This document shows positions 7,576-16,633 of a stretch of 64,000 nt of DNA, in pieces. Numbering within the stretch: the stretch's first letter is position 1; each line of letters begins with the position of its first letter. A program made the translations under genes and the position numbers. Source of the DNA: Planctomycetota bacterium (lineage in GTDB: Bacteria > Planctomycetota > Planctomycetia > Pirellulales > Pirellulaceae); the NCBI GenBank assembly GCA_963204915.1, contig CAUJHS010000094.1, positions 62,001 through 126,000 of the forward strand. The letters are read 5' to 3'. Under the pieces are notes generated by a model. It did no database searches. It was not told where the DNA came from and saw only the letters and a list, made by a program, of their open reading frames with translations.

Positions 7576-9924
7576 TCACGGCTGCCGGAAAACCTTGCTT
7601 TGCGCAATTTCGTGAACGAGTGACCGTAACCCTCTGCCGTTCTCTCGCACCTTGCCAACAATCCGTTCCACTTCGGGCCGATCCGAAAATCCCACGCGGC
7701 GGCCGAGGGAATACTCCAGTAGCAACCGCGTCAAAGCGCGGGCCATAGCGTCGTCGTCCTGGAGCAGCAGTTGTTTGTACTCGCGGATGTTGGCGAACGG
7801 TTGGCCGTTGGCGGTGACGCCCGACGTGTCCACGTCGGGTCCTTGGCGGTATTGGACATGGTGTTTCGGCGCCTGGGGATGACGCGGTTTTTCCACGTAC
7901 TTGCCTTCGCCGCGGGTGCGAATCCAGTCGCGCTCGGCGCCGATCACGTCGAAACTCTCCAGCGCAAATCCCGGCGGATCGATCTTGCTGTGGCAGCGAT
8001 TGCAGCTCTCGTGCTCGCGATGCTTGGCGAGTCGTTCGCGGATCGTCGCAGCGCCGCGAATGTCCGGTTCCACGGCTGCCACGGTGGGCGGCGGAGGCGG
8101 AGACGGCGTACCGTAAAAATTCTTTAGAATCCACGCGCCGCGCAGCACGGGCGAGGTGCGCGTGCCGTCGGCCGAGACTTTCAGCACTCCGGCCTGCGTC
8201 AGCACGCCGCCGCGCAGGCAGTCGTCGGGCAATTCGACGCGGCGCATGTGCAGTCCCTCGACACCGTCAATCCCGTAGAACTCGGCCAGCGGCCGATTGA
8301 GCATTGCAAAGTCCGAGTCGATGAAGTTTTGCACGCTGAGGTCGCGATCGAGCAATTCGCGAAAGAACGCCTGCGTTTCGTCGAGCATCGACTGCCGCAA
8401 TAACTGGTTGTATTCCGGATAGAGGCTGTCGTCGGGCACGGTGAAATCGATGTCGTCCAGCCGCAGCCACTGGCCGGTAAAGCTCGCCACCAACCGCTGG
8501 GACTTCGGATCGGCAAGCATCCGTTCGACCTGGGCTCGTAGCACGTCAGGCTGACTCAACTCGCGTCGCTCCGCCACGTTAAGCAGTTCCCGATCCGGCT
8601 GCGAACTCCACAGGAAATATGACAGTCGCGAGGCGAGCGCGAAGTCGTCGATTTGTCCAGCCGCCGGATCATTCAGCGGCTCTTCGAAGTAGAGGAACTC
8701 CGGCGCGCAGAGGACGCCCTTCAGCCCACGCCGCAGCGCTTTTTCGAAGGACATGCCTTCCTCAAGAGCCTGTCTGGCCAGCGCGACGTACGGCTCTACC
8801 TCCGCTTCGTCGGTCGAGCACCGAAACGCTTGCGGCAAAACTCGTAGCAGGATGCTGCGAATATCGTCGAGCGTGCCTTTTGCCGGATCGATGTCTCCCA
8901 GCAATCGCGAGCGGCTGGGCGGCGGCCATTCCTCCAACGGACCTTCGATGTGAATGTCACCCAGAAACAACCCGGCGCCTTGGTAAGTGTCGGCGTTTAC
9001 GGACCACCACGGAAACCCGTCGATCAATGCGAACGAAAAGGTTTCGCTGTTCTCGATCGCGCGGTCCGTCACTTCGATGGTGATGAGCTTGTCGGGCGGG
9101 ACTTCGAAGAACCCGGCGATGTGACCCGGAATGCGCCCGGTAACGCCGCCATCGACCTGCATGACCACCGGCCGCTCGCTCTGAATCGCCTTAGCCTGAA
9201 TCCGCAGCCGATAGGTCCACGGCCCCGACACGCTCACGCCATACAAGGGAAGACCTTTGGCGCCGCTGAAGAGCACCACTCCGTCTGGCAAGACGTGGTC
9301 GGCCGTACCGCGGGAGGGCAGGTCTTTGATGTTGACTGTTTGGTTAATCCGCCGGGGCGCCGTCGCCGGTCCGAACACCTGGTCGAGCACCGCGTCCGCC
9401 GCCTCCAGGTAGGCCGTCATCTGTTCCGCGGAGACCGACAGGTCGGCGCCAATGGTATCGAACCCCTGCTCCGCCGAATCGTCCAGCAGGATATCTTGGA
9501 CGTCCACATGGATGCCGAACAGATCGCGGACCGTGTGTTCGTATTCGCGCCGGTTCAGCCGCCGCAACACCACCTCGCGCCCGGCCAGATCGGCGCGGGT
9601 CAGCGCATCGCCCAAAGCGCCCAGAAACTTCGCCTTTGTTTCCGCATCGGGCTGGTCCGCTGTTTCCGGCGGCATTTCCCCATCCGCCACGCGATCATAC
9701 AAATAAACCCACCGCCGCCTTACCTCCGCATCGGCAAAGTCCGCCGCAATCGCCTTCAAATCCAAACCGGCTTCCGGCGCTTCGCCTGCATGGCACTCAA
9801 AGCAATGCCGTTCAAGAAACGTCGCAACCTGCGGGGAAACCGTCGTGTCTGCGCCGGCAGTTCCCACGCTTACCATCACCGCCAATAACGCCATGCACAC
9901 CCGGTTGAGCCCATGACTCCACAT
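7576..9924 (-). CDS. DUF1592/DUF1587/DUF1595/DUF1588/DUF1585 multi-domain cytochrome-like protein
   Basis: A 782-residue protein with a signal peptide (to about residue 25) and a haem-binding CFECH motif at residues 41-45, followed by the domain series known from planctomycetes: DUF1587 (about 110-175), a carbohydrate-binding-like middle region, DUF1595 (about 385-445), DUF1592 (about 455-580), DUF1588 (about 600-700) and DUF1585 (about 705-780). A second CNRCH motif lies in the DUF1588 part ('ESCNRCHSKIDPPGFALE'). The family is presumed periplasmic or surface-exposed and to work with the DUF1552 protein encoded next on the same strand. Domain borders are estimates. Confidence 0.9.
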   Translation of the reverse strand: MWSHGLNRVCMALLAVMVSVGTAGADTTVSPQVATFLERHCFECHAGEAPEAGLDLKAIAADFADAEVRRRWVYLYDRVADGEMPPETADQPDAETKAKFLGALGDALTRADLAGREVVLRRLNRREYEHTVRDLFGIHVDVQDILLDDSAEQGFDTIGADLSVSAEQMTAYLEAADAVLDQVFGPATAPRRINQTVNIKDLPSRGTADHVLPDGVVLFSGAKGLPLYGVSVSGPWTYRLRIQAKAIQSERPVVMQVDGGVTGRIPGHIAGFFEVPPDKLITIEVTDRAIENSETFSFALIDGFPWWSVNADTYQGAGLFLGDIHIEGPLEEWPPPSRSRLLGDIDPAKGTLDDIRSILLRVLPQAFRCSTDEAEVEPYVALARQALEEGMSFEKALRRGLKGVLCAPEFLYFEEPLNDPAAGQIDDFALASRLSYFLWSSQPDRELLNVAERRELSQPDVLRAQVERMLADPKSQRLVASFTGQWLRLDDIDFTVPDDSLYPEYNQLLRQSMLDETQAFFRELLDRDLSVQNFIDSDFAMLNRPLAEFYGIDGVEGLHMRRVELPDDCLRGGVLTQAGVLKVSADGTRTSPVLRGAWILKNFYGTPSPPPPPTVAAVEPDIRGAATIRERLAKHREHESCNRCHSKIDPPGFALESFDVIGAERDWIRTRGEGKYVEKPRHPQAPKHHVQYRQGPDVDTSGVTANGQPFANIREYKQLLLQDDDAMARALTRLLLEYSLGRRVGFSDRPEVERIVGKVRENGRGLRSLVHEIAQSKVFRQP

Positions 9925-10415
9925 GCTGTCGCCCGCCGCTTGGCAAAGTTTCGAACTGAGGTCGACGCAACGGCGCGACCCTTCCAGCCCTACATTGTAT
10001 CAGGACAACGTGATGCCAACACAACGGGCGCCATTGGCGGCCTGCGGGTTATCGGTTGTCAAGAAGCTCGCATCAATGAAAGTATTAGACATCCGAAAAG
10101 AACCGGCCATGTTGCGGTGAATACTGGTCGGCGCACTGCCTATGCGCTTCGCCGAGACCTCGATCTACTTGCGCGAGCAACGCACGTCGGTCGCATGAAC
10201 TGGCTTGCGTTTGGTTATCGTCGTGCCGAACCAGGCGACTCGCAAACCGAGGCCCCTTGTCGATCGCGCAGTGTCGATCGCGCCGTGCGAACCGAACCTA
10301 CGACGCTCGTGAAACCTTTTTGCTAAAGTTCGGCGTGCGTTGGTGATTGTCACGGCGAACCGGTGAATCGACGTCCAGCCGGAGTCGGAGTTAACGGACC
10401 TGCGAACTGGTCATG
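9925..10415. other. Intergenic region, no gene recognised
   Basis: These 491 bases lie upstream of the DUF1592 gene and downstream of the isochorismatase-like gene, both on the minus strand. An 11-base direct repeat (GTCGATCGCGC) occurs twice near 10259-10284. Open frames here on the plus strand do not resemble proteins. No promoter was identified with confidence. Confidence 0.35.
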
Positions 10416-10976
10416 TCATGCTCCCGGCCCGTTTGTCAGGTACTCCTGGGTCGAGATGAGCCTTGCATAACCGAAACTCAGTGCGGCCATAAAGGCGGCG
10501 TGCACTTGCGCGGCAGGAACGATGGCGCCCTCGAATTCCTGATCGCGGGTGGCGCAGGCGTCGTGAACCACGACGCACTTGTAGCCAAGATCGCTGGCGG
10601 CGCGTACGCCAGCGTCTACGCACATGTGGCTCATCGCACCGCAAATGACCACTTCCTCGATCCCGTGGCGGTCCAGGATCGCCTTGAGGTCGGTCTCGCG
10701 GAAAGAGTTGACATGATGCTTCAGCACCATCGGTTCGCCTTCACGCTGGCGCACCTTCGGGTGGATCTTCGCTCCTTCGGACCCCGGTGCGAAGAACGGC
10801 GCATTGGCGGTCGGAAACTCGTGGCGGACATGAACGACCAAATCGCCTGCCGTGCGGGCCGCCTCCAGCAACTTTGAGGCATTATCGGCCGCCGATTCAA
10901 TCCCGCTCAGCGGCCACTTCCCACCGGGGAAATAGTCGTTCTGAACGTCAATGAGCACCAGCGCTCGTTTCGGCAT
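10416..10976 (-). CDS. Isochorismatase-like cysteine hydrolase
   Basis: A 186-residue protein of the isochorismatase-like hydrolase fold. The expected Asp-Lys-Cys triad can be read: Asp in 'LVLIDVQNDYFPGGKWPL', Lys in 'EPMVLKHHVNSF' and Cys in 'ICGAMSHMCVDAGVRAA'. Family members split amides or vinyl ethers (nicotinamidase, ureidoacrylate hydrolase, isochorismatase), and the exact substrate cannot be read from the sequence. The ATG at 10976 is preferred to the 62-codon longer frame because GAAGGA lies just upstream and the fold starts there. It stands alone, divergent from the methyltransferase gene. Confidence 0.88.
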   Translation of the reverse strand: MPKRALVLIDVQNDYFPGGKWPLSGIESAADNASKLLEAARTAGDLVVHVRHEFPTANAPFFAPGSEGAKIHPKVRQREGEPMVLKHHVNSFRETDLKAILDRHGIEEVVICGAMSHMCVDAGVRAASDLGYKCVVVHDACATRDQEFEGAIVPAAQVHAAFMAALSFGYARLISTQEYLTNGPGA

Positions 10977-11216
10977 AATTACATTCCTTCGACCAAGGAT
11001 GTTCCGATTCGTGTCAGGCAACTCGCCTTTACGCAGCGTAAGTAAGCCACCGGGCATTGTACGGTAGGCGGCTAGGCTCGCAAGGCACGACCTTAGCACG
11101 CGCCTGTGGCGCCGGCCACATCCATAAGCCGGCCTCGGCCTCATGAATCCTACATCAGTCAATTCGTTGAATAACGGAAGCTTGCCGCGAAGGCCGATCC
11201 CTTCTACACTTCCGTC

Positions 11217-11819
11217 ATGTCAAGCACATTCTGGGATCAGCGGTATTCGGGCGATGATCTTGCGTATGGGCAAGCGCCCAATGAATTCCTGTTGAGCATG
11301 GCCAGCCGGCTTCCCGAAACTGGAAATGCTCTCGATATCGGCGCAGGGGAAGGCCGAAACGCCTTGTTCTTAGCGTCTCGCGGACTGCACGTTCTGGCGG
11401 TTGACCAAAGCCAGGTTGGAATGCAAAAGGCCCAGCAACTTGCTCAAGAGCGTGGCCTGACGCTGCGCACTCAGGCTGTGGACTTGCAGGATTTCGACGC
11501 CGAGCATAATTCGTTTGACGTGATCAGTTCCATTTTCGTTCATCTACCGACCAAACTTCGTGCGGCGGTGCATCAGCGCGTTGGCACATGGCTGAAGCCG
11601 GGAGGGGTGTTCTTGCTGGAGGCGTACGCGCCAGATCAAATCAAACGAGGCACGGGCGGACCCAAAGATCCGTCGCTACTTGCGTCCTTGGACGTGATCT
11701 TAGGCGAATTAAGTGGTCTGGAAGTCGAGCATCAGGCTGCGCTTGTGCGAAACGTCACCGAAGGCCAGTTCCATACGGGAGAGGCGTCGGTGGTGCAGGT
11801 TCTGGCGCGGAAAAGGTGA
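11217..11819 (+). CDS. Class I SAM-dependent methyltransferase (TehB-like)
   Basis: A 200-residue protein starting 'STFWDQRYSGDDLAYGQAPN', a beginning shared with TehB-type and thiopurine-like methyltransferases. The glycine-rich SAM-binding motif I is 'ALDIGAGEGRNALFLA' near residue 40, the acidic residue of motif II is in 'VLAVDQSQVGM', and a post-motif 'WLKPGGVFLLEAYAP' is near 126-140. The substrate is unknown; relatives act on tellurite, thiols or small molecules. There is no good ribosome-binding site before the ATG. It is not in an obvious operon: 341 bases follow before the next gene. Confidence 0.87.
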   Translation: MSSTFWDQRYSGDDLAYGQAPNEFLLSMASRLPETGNALDIGAGEGRNALFLASRGLHVLAVDQSQVGMQKAQQLAQERGLTLRTQAVDLQDFDAEHNSFDVISSIFVHLPTKLRAAVHQRVGTWLKPGGVFLLEAYAPDQIKRGTGGPKDPSLLASLDVILGELSGLEVEHQAALVRNVTEGQFHTGEASVVQVLARKR

Positions 11820-11894
11820 TCACGTCATCGGGGGTGAACGATTTATCCGTTAATCGCCGTACGCCATCTGCAAGCCGTCGCCCCAAAAATGTAA

Positions 11895-11942
11895 GGTGGG
11901 CTGTGCCCGCCGCAACCGCATGTGTGTTGGGCACAGCCCACC
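11895..11942. repeat. 14-bp inverted repeat (REP-like or terminator)
   Basis: GGTGGGCTGTGCCC at 11895-11908 is exactly inverted at 11929-11942, around a 20-base loop. A further GGTGGGCTG occurs at about 11970. It sits in the otherwise gene-free stretch 11820-12160, downstream of the methyltransferase gene. It may terminate that gene, but the lack of a T-run and the extra half-copy favour a dispersed repeat. Confidence 0.55.
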
Positions 11943-12160
11943 CTGCATCTTGCGGCGCCTTTGCGTTGAGGTGGGCTGCACGCGAACCGCGACGCGTCAG
12001 CGCAGGAATGGGAATACACACCCAGGCGGCGCTGCAATTGCAAAGCGAACTTGGCTATCGTAAGTTGATTCCACGAAGTCGAACCTGGCGCGACATCACG
12101 GTTGCGCAGGATGGCTAGTAACTCACTCGCCTCGTCAAAACACCTCGCCATTCATCTCTC

Positions 12161-15070
12161 ATGCCCGCTGCCCCGTTCTCTCAACGTCGACCTGTTGTTG
12201 CCCGACGCCCTAACGCCGTATCAAGCGCGACCTTCATGGGCGCGATCATTCTTCCCTTCGTGCTCACCCTTGCCGCGACTGCGGAAGATTCTTTCGATCT
12301 GATACTCAAACACGGCCGAGTGGTCGACGGCACGGGCGCGCCGTGGTACGTCGCCGACATCGGAATTCACGGCGGAAAGATTCGCAAAATCGGCCGCATC
12401 GATACCGAACTTACTAGCGCGAAACAGGTGATTGACGTCGAGGGGTTGATTGTTGCGCCGGGTTTTATTGACATGATGGGCCAAACCGCCACGCCCATGC
12501 TCGATGATCCTCGCACCGCGCTGAACTTGCTCTCCCAAGGCATCACGACGATCAACGCAGGCGAAGGCGTGTCCGCGGCGCCGCTCTCCGCCGACGAAGG
12601 CGATCGCCGTGGATGGCGGACTATGGCTGAGTATTTTCAGTTGCTCGACATGAAAGGCCTGCCGGTCAATGTGGTGCAAACGGTTGGCCATACCCAAGTT
12701 CGCCGACTTGTCTTAGGCGATGCGGATCGTCGGCCGAGCGATGACGAACTTGATGCGATGCGCCAGCTGGTGCGCGAAGCCATGGAGGCGGGTGCGATCG
12801 GAGTATCGACGGCACTGATCTATCCTCCCGCGACCTACGCCTCGACCCAGGAGATCGCGGCCTTGGCTGAAGTCGCTGGCGAGTACGGCGGACGTTACTA
12901 CACCCACATGCGTAATGAGGGTGATTTGCTCCTTGAAGCCATTGACGAAGCTCTCGACATCGGCCGCACTGCCGACACGCCGGTTCATATCTTTCATTTG
13001 AAAACGGCGGGAAGGCAAAACTGGGGAAAAATGCCGTTGGCGATCGGTAAGATCAAAGCGGCTCGGGCTGCGGGCATGCAGGTGACCGCCGATATCTATC
13101 CTTATGTGAACAACGGGCTAGGTATTGAGGCGTTTATTCATCCGCGGCGCTTTCGTGAGGGACGCGCCCGGTTGCTTCAACAACTCGAAGACGAGGCCTT
13201 TCGGACTGAGATTCGAACGGAAATCGAGTCCACCGAGGGTTGGGAAAATTGGTACCGTCACGTGGGCCATGATTGGAGCAAAGTCGTCATCGGACAGACA
13301 TCGGATCAACGCTATGCAGACCATACCGGCAAGAGCCTTGCCGACATGGCGCAAGCGTTGAATGAAGATCCGTGGGACACGTTTTTCCATCTTGTTCGAG
13401 CTGGAGCCTTCGCGCTTCCGGAAAGTATGACCGAAGCGAACAAGATTCTGGCCATGCAACAAGAGTTCGTCTCGTTCTGCACCGATGTTGGTCCGGCGGG
13501 CGGCTCCCAAATCGCCTCGCACCCGCGGGCCTATGGTGCATTCCCCCGATTGCTGGCTCATTACGTTCGTACGCTTGGCGCTCTGTCTTTGGAAAGAGCC
13601 GTCGCACAATCGAGCGCCGTCGCTGCGAACGAAGTGATGGCGTATGACCGAGGCAAAATCGCGGAAGGATTGGCGGCTGACTTGGTCGTTCTTGACTTCG
13701 ACAACGTCAAGGACAACGCCACGTTCGCCAAGCCGAACGAATTGTCCCAAGGGGTCAAACACGTCATCGTAAACGGCGTTCTGGTGCTGCACGATGGAGA
13801 AATGACGGACGCGCGTCCGGGACGGGTCTTGCGCGGTCCTGGCTATCGGAGTGACTTAGCGCCCTATGCCATCTCCCAAGGCAAACAAGACGAGCATATG
13901 GCGAGTTTCGATCGAATGATGCGCGACTTTATGCACCGGCATGCGATTCCTGGTGCAGCTCTCGCGGTGACCGATCAAGGTCGTCTGGTTTACTCCCGTG
14001 GTTACGGCTACGCAGACCTTGCCGAAAAAACTCCCGTAGCGCCGGAAAGCTTGTTTCGCATCGCCAGCATCTCGAAACCAATTACCGCGGTGGCGGTTTT
14101 GAAACTTGTGGAACAAGGGAAGCTGAACCTCGACGATAAGGTTTTCGATCTCCTGCCGGAGTATCTCGACCTGGTTGAGGAAGACAAGTTTGACTCGCGT
14201 CAACGAAACATCACGATTCGCCATCTGTTGCAACATCGCGGAGGGTGGGATCGCGACAAATCGTTCGACGCCATGTTTCAATCCGTGCGTTTCGCCAAAA
14301 AACTCAACGCGCCTCCGCCTGCAACTCCCGACGTTGTCATTAAGGCCATGATGGGTCAAAAACTCGACTTTGATCCAGGCGAGCGTTACGCCTACTCCAA
14401 TTACGGCTACTGTTTGCTGGGACGAGTTATCGAAAAGATATCCGGTCAATCGTACGACGACTTTGTGAAGCAACAAGTGTTGGAGCCGATCGGTATTCGT
14501 ACGATGCGCATCGGACGTTCACGTCTTGACGAGCGCCAGGCCGGTGAGGTGCGTTACTATGATCCGGATGTTGGCCGTTCGGTTTTTGCTGAAGATCTAG
14601 GACAGCGCACCCCTTGGCAGTACGGAGGTTGGCACCTTGAAGCGATGGATGCGCATGGAGGTTGGATTGCATCCGCAGTGGATTTGGCGAGGTTTGCGGT
14701 GGCTCTCGATGACGCGCAGCCTGGCAAGTTCCTCCAGCCAGAGAGCATGGCCGCGATGTACGAACGCCCAGCCGGCCTGGCCGGACATCGTGAAGACGGA
14801 ACACCGAAGGACGTTTTTTACTCGCTCGGGTGGTTAAACCGCGTCGTCGACCAGGGAAAGGCGCATCATTGGCATACGGGCTCCCTCGATGGTACGGCGG
14901 CGATTCTCATTCGCCGTGCAGATGGCCGGAACTTTGTCGTGCTTTTCAATTCACGAGTCAGCCCCCATGTATCCCATCTGGCAACTGCGATCGATCCTCT
15001 TCTGCACAAGGCCGCGGAAGGAGTGGAGCAATGGCCTGAAGTAGACCTCTTTGAACACGCGGCGGAGTAA
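12161..15070 (+). CDS. Amidohydrolase (D-aminoacylase-like) fused to serine beta-lactamase-like domain
   Basis: A 969-residue protein with two enzyme domains. A hydrophobic stretch (residues 26-41) suggests export; the alternative start is Met26. Residues about 44-565 form an amidohydrolase of the N-acyl-D-amino-acid deacylase family, with His249 ('YYTHMRNEGD'), His279 ('HIFHLKTAG') and Asp442 ('CTDVGPAGGS'). The usual HxH after GFID is replaced: 'GFIDMMGQT' has Met106 and Gln108. The usual metal-ligand Cys is replaced by Glu135 ('AGEGVSAAP'). Residues about 590-960 are a class C beta-lactamase/DD-peptidase-like domain, with S636-I-S-K639 as the SxxK motif and Y745-S-N747 as the YxN motif. 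Together this suggests hydrolysis of acylated or D-amino-acid peptides outside the cytoplasm. It heads a run of five co-directional genes. Confidence 0.88.
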   Translation: MPAAPFSQRRPVVARRPNAVSSATFMGAIILPFVLTLAATAEDSFDLILKHGRVVDGTGAPWYVADIGIHGGKIRKIGRIDTELTSAKQVIDVEGLIVAPGFIDMMGQTATPMLDDPRTALNLLSQGITTINAGEGVSAAPLSADEGDRRGWRTMAEYFQLLDMKGLPVNVVQTVGHTQVRRLVLGDADRRPSDDELDAMRQLVREAMEAGAIGVSTALIYPPATYASTQEIAALAEVAGEYGGRYYTHMRNEGDLLLEAIDEALDIGRTADTPVHIFHLKTAGRQNWGKMPLAIGKIKAARAAGMQVTADIYPYVNNGLGIEAFIHPRRFREGRARLLQQLEDEAFRTEIRTEIESTEGWENWYRHVGHDWSKVVIGQTSDQRYADHTGKSLADMAQALNEDPWDTFFHLVRAGAFALPESMTEANKILAMQQEFVSFCTDVGPAGGSQIASHPRAYGAFPRLLAHYVRTLGALSLERAVAQSSAVAANEVMAYDRGKIAEGLAADLVVLDFDNVKDNATFAKPNELSQGVKHVIVNGVLVLHDGEMTDARPGRVLRGPGYRSDLAPYAISQGKQDEHMASFDRMMRDFMHRHAIPGAALAVTDQGRLVYSRGYGYADLAEKTPVAPESLFRIASISKPITAVAVLKLVEQGKLNLDDKVFDLLPEYLDLVEEDKFDSRQRNITIRHLLQHRGGWDRDKSFDAMFQSVRFAKKLNAPPPATPDVVIKAMMGQKLDFDPGERYAYSNYGYCLLGRVIEKISGQSYDDFVKQQVLEPIGIRTMRIGRSRLDERQAGEVRYYDPDVGRSVFAEDLGQRTPWQYGGWHLEAMDAHGGWIASAVDLARFAVALDDAQPGKFLQPESMAAMYERPAGLAGHREDGTPKDVFYSLGWLNRVVDQGKAHHWHTGSLDGTAAILIRRADGRNFVVLFNSRVSPHVSHLATAIDPLLHKAAEGVEQWPEVDLFEHAAE

Positions 15071-15144
15071 AATCGGCCTCGGAGGCTCGCTTCGGCGGCG
15101 ATTCGCAAAGAACTCTGTCGTTCATCTTTTGATCAGCACCGCCA

Positions 15145-16611
15145 ATGATCTTACGTAGCATCGCAGTCATTCTCATTGCCGCCGCGGCGCTAACTCCACT
15201 TTGCGGGGCCGCGGAAGCGCCGCTGCGCTGGGGAGCCGACTCCGAGGGTGGAGCGCCGTACATCTTCAAGGACCCGGCCGATCCCCGCTCGAATATCGGT
15301 TTCGAGGTAGACTTGATCGCCGCCTTAGAGAAGGAGCTCAATCGAAAAATCGAGTTTGTTCAATACAGTTATGGTGAGTTGACCTTGGGCTTGGAGCGCG
15401 GCGACTTCGATTTTGCAATGAATGGGCTAGAGGTTACGCCCGATCGAGAACGACAGCTGCGATTATCTCGTCCCTACTATGTCTACCGGTTGCAATTAGC
15501 GGCGAGGGCCGATGACGATCGCTTCAGCACCCTTGAACAGCTGAAAGCAATCGGCGGACGAGCCGGAACCTTGGACAACACCGCGGCGTCTCGGTTGCTG
15601 ACCCAACTCGGTATCGCAACGAACCTTTACGACGGACAAGCCGAGCCCTATCAGGATTTGGAGCTTGGGCGCGTCGACGCGGTGTTAATGGACCTTCCCA
15701 TCGCCGAGTATTACGCGCGTCCGAACCTCAAACTCAAGTTCGTAGGAGAACCCTTCGGCGCCGGGGCCTACGCCATTGCGTTTCGCAAGGATCAGGAGCA
15801 ATTGGCCCGCGACTTTGACGCCGCGATCGTGCGACTCGCGGCTTCCGGCGACCTTGAGCGCATCTATCGAAAATGGCGCATTTGGAACGAAGATCAAGAA
15901 CAGCTCAGCGGCGATGTCCAAACCGCGAATATCCTGGCCGATTCAAGTCAAGGGCTCACGCCCGACAAGTACTTGCCGCTGCTGATGGATGGCGCGGTGA
16001 TGACGGTTTTTATCTCGTGCGCGAGTATGGCGTTGGCCGTGGCGATTGGATTGATGGTCGCGCTTTCCCGCCTGTATGGCGTTTGGCCGCTACGAGCCGC
16101 CGCGATTGGATACGTCGAGTTCTTCCGGGGTATTCCCGTGCTGTTACTCCTCTATATGCTGTATTACGGTTTGCCATCGCTTCTGGCTAATTGGGGCGTT
16201 GTCTGGCGACCGGAGAATGTGTTCGTCGGCGTACTTGCATTTGGCTTGAACTACGCCGCCTACGAGGCAGAGATTTACCGCGCCGGCATCAGTTCGATTC
16301 CTCACGGCCAATGGGAGGCGGCGGCGTCCTTGGGGATGACGCGGTTCACCACGTTCCGGCGAATCATCTTGCCGCAAACTTGGCGCGTGGTGTTGCCTCC
16401 TATGACGAACGATTTCGTCGCGTTGTTCAAAGACACCAGCATTGTCAGTGTGATTGCCGTCGTGGAGCTGACCAAACAATATCAGATCTTGGCCAAATCA
16501 AGCCTCAAGTACATGGAAATCGGCTTAGCTACCGCGGCCCTCTATCTACTTCTCAGCGTGCCGTTAGGGTATTTGTCGCGATGGATGGAACATCGCATGG
16601 CCAAAGGTTGA
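15145..16611 (+). CDS. Amino-acid ABC transporter: substrate-binding protein fused to permease
   Basis: A 488-residue protein that joins two parts usually made as separate subunits. After a signal peptide (to about residue 23), residues 25-250 are a type 3 solute-binding domain ('FEVDLIAALEKEL', 'GDFDFAMNGLEVTPDRE'). Residues about 275-485 are a His/Glu/Gln-type membrane permease with several transmembrane helices. Its EAA loop, contacting the ATPase, is 'EAAASLGMTRFTTFRRIILP'. Such fusions are known from the GlnP family of Gram-positive bacteria and others. The ATPase gene follows 22 bases later, so the two form an importer for polar amino acids; the precise ligand is not readable. Confidence 0.92.
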   Translation: MILRSIAVILIAAAALTPLCGAAEAPLRWGADSEGGAPYIFKDPADPRSNIGFEVDLIAALEKELNRKIEFVQYSYGELTLGLERGDFDFAMNGLEVTPDRERQLRLSRPYYVYRLQLAARADDDRFSTLEQLKAIGGRAGTLDNTAASRLLTQLGIATNLYDGQAEPYQDLELGRVDAVLMDLPIAEYYARPNLKLKFVGEPFGAGAYAIAFRKDQEQLARDFDAAIVRLAASGDLERIYRKWRIWNEDQEQLSGDVQTANILADSSQGLTPDKYLPLLMDGAVMTVFISCASMALAVAIGLMVALSRLYGVWPLRAAAIGYVEFFRGIPVLLLLYMLYYGLPSLLANWGVVWRPENVFVGVLAFGLNYAAYEAEIYRAGISSIPHGQWEAAASLGMTRFTTFRRIILPQTWRVVLPPMTNDFVALFKDTSIVSVIAVVELTKQYQILAKSSLKYMEIGLATAALYLLLSVPLGYLSRWMEHRMAKG

Positions 16612-16633
16612 ATGCGTCCGCGGAGGAGCCCTC

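Noticed and set aside
8950-9888. 312-codon plus-strand frame within the DUF1592 gene
   Set aside because: It lies wholly over a recognised gene on the other strand and shows no protein family features.
10977-11162. 62-codon N-terminal extension of the isochorismatase-like protein
   Set aside because: The extension is Arg-rich and unlike the family; the ATG at 10976 has GAAGGA upstream and begins the fold.
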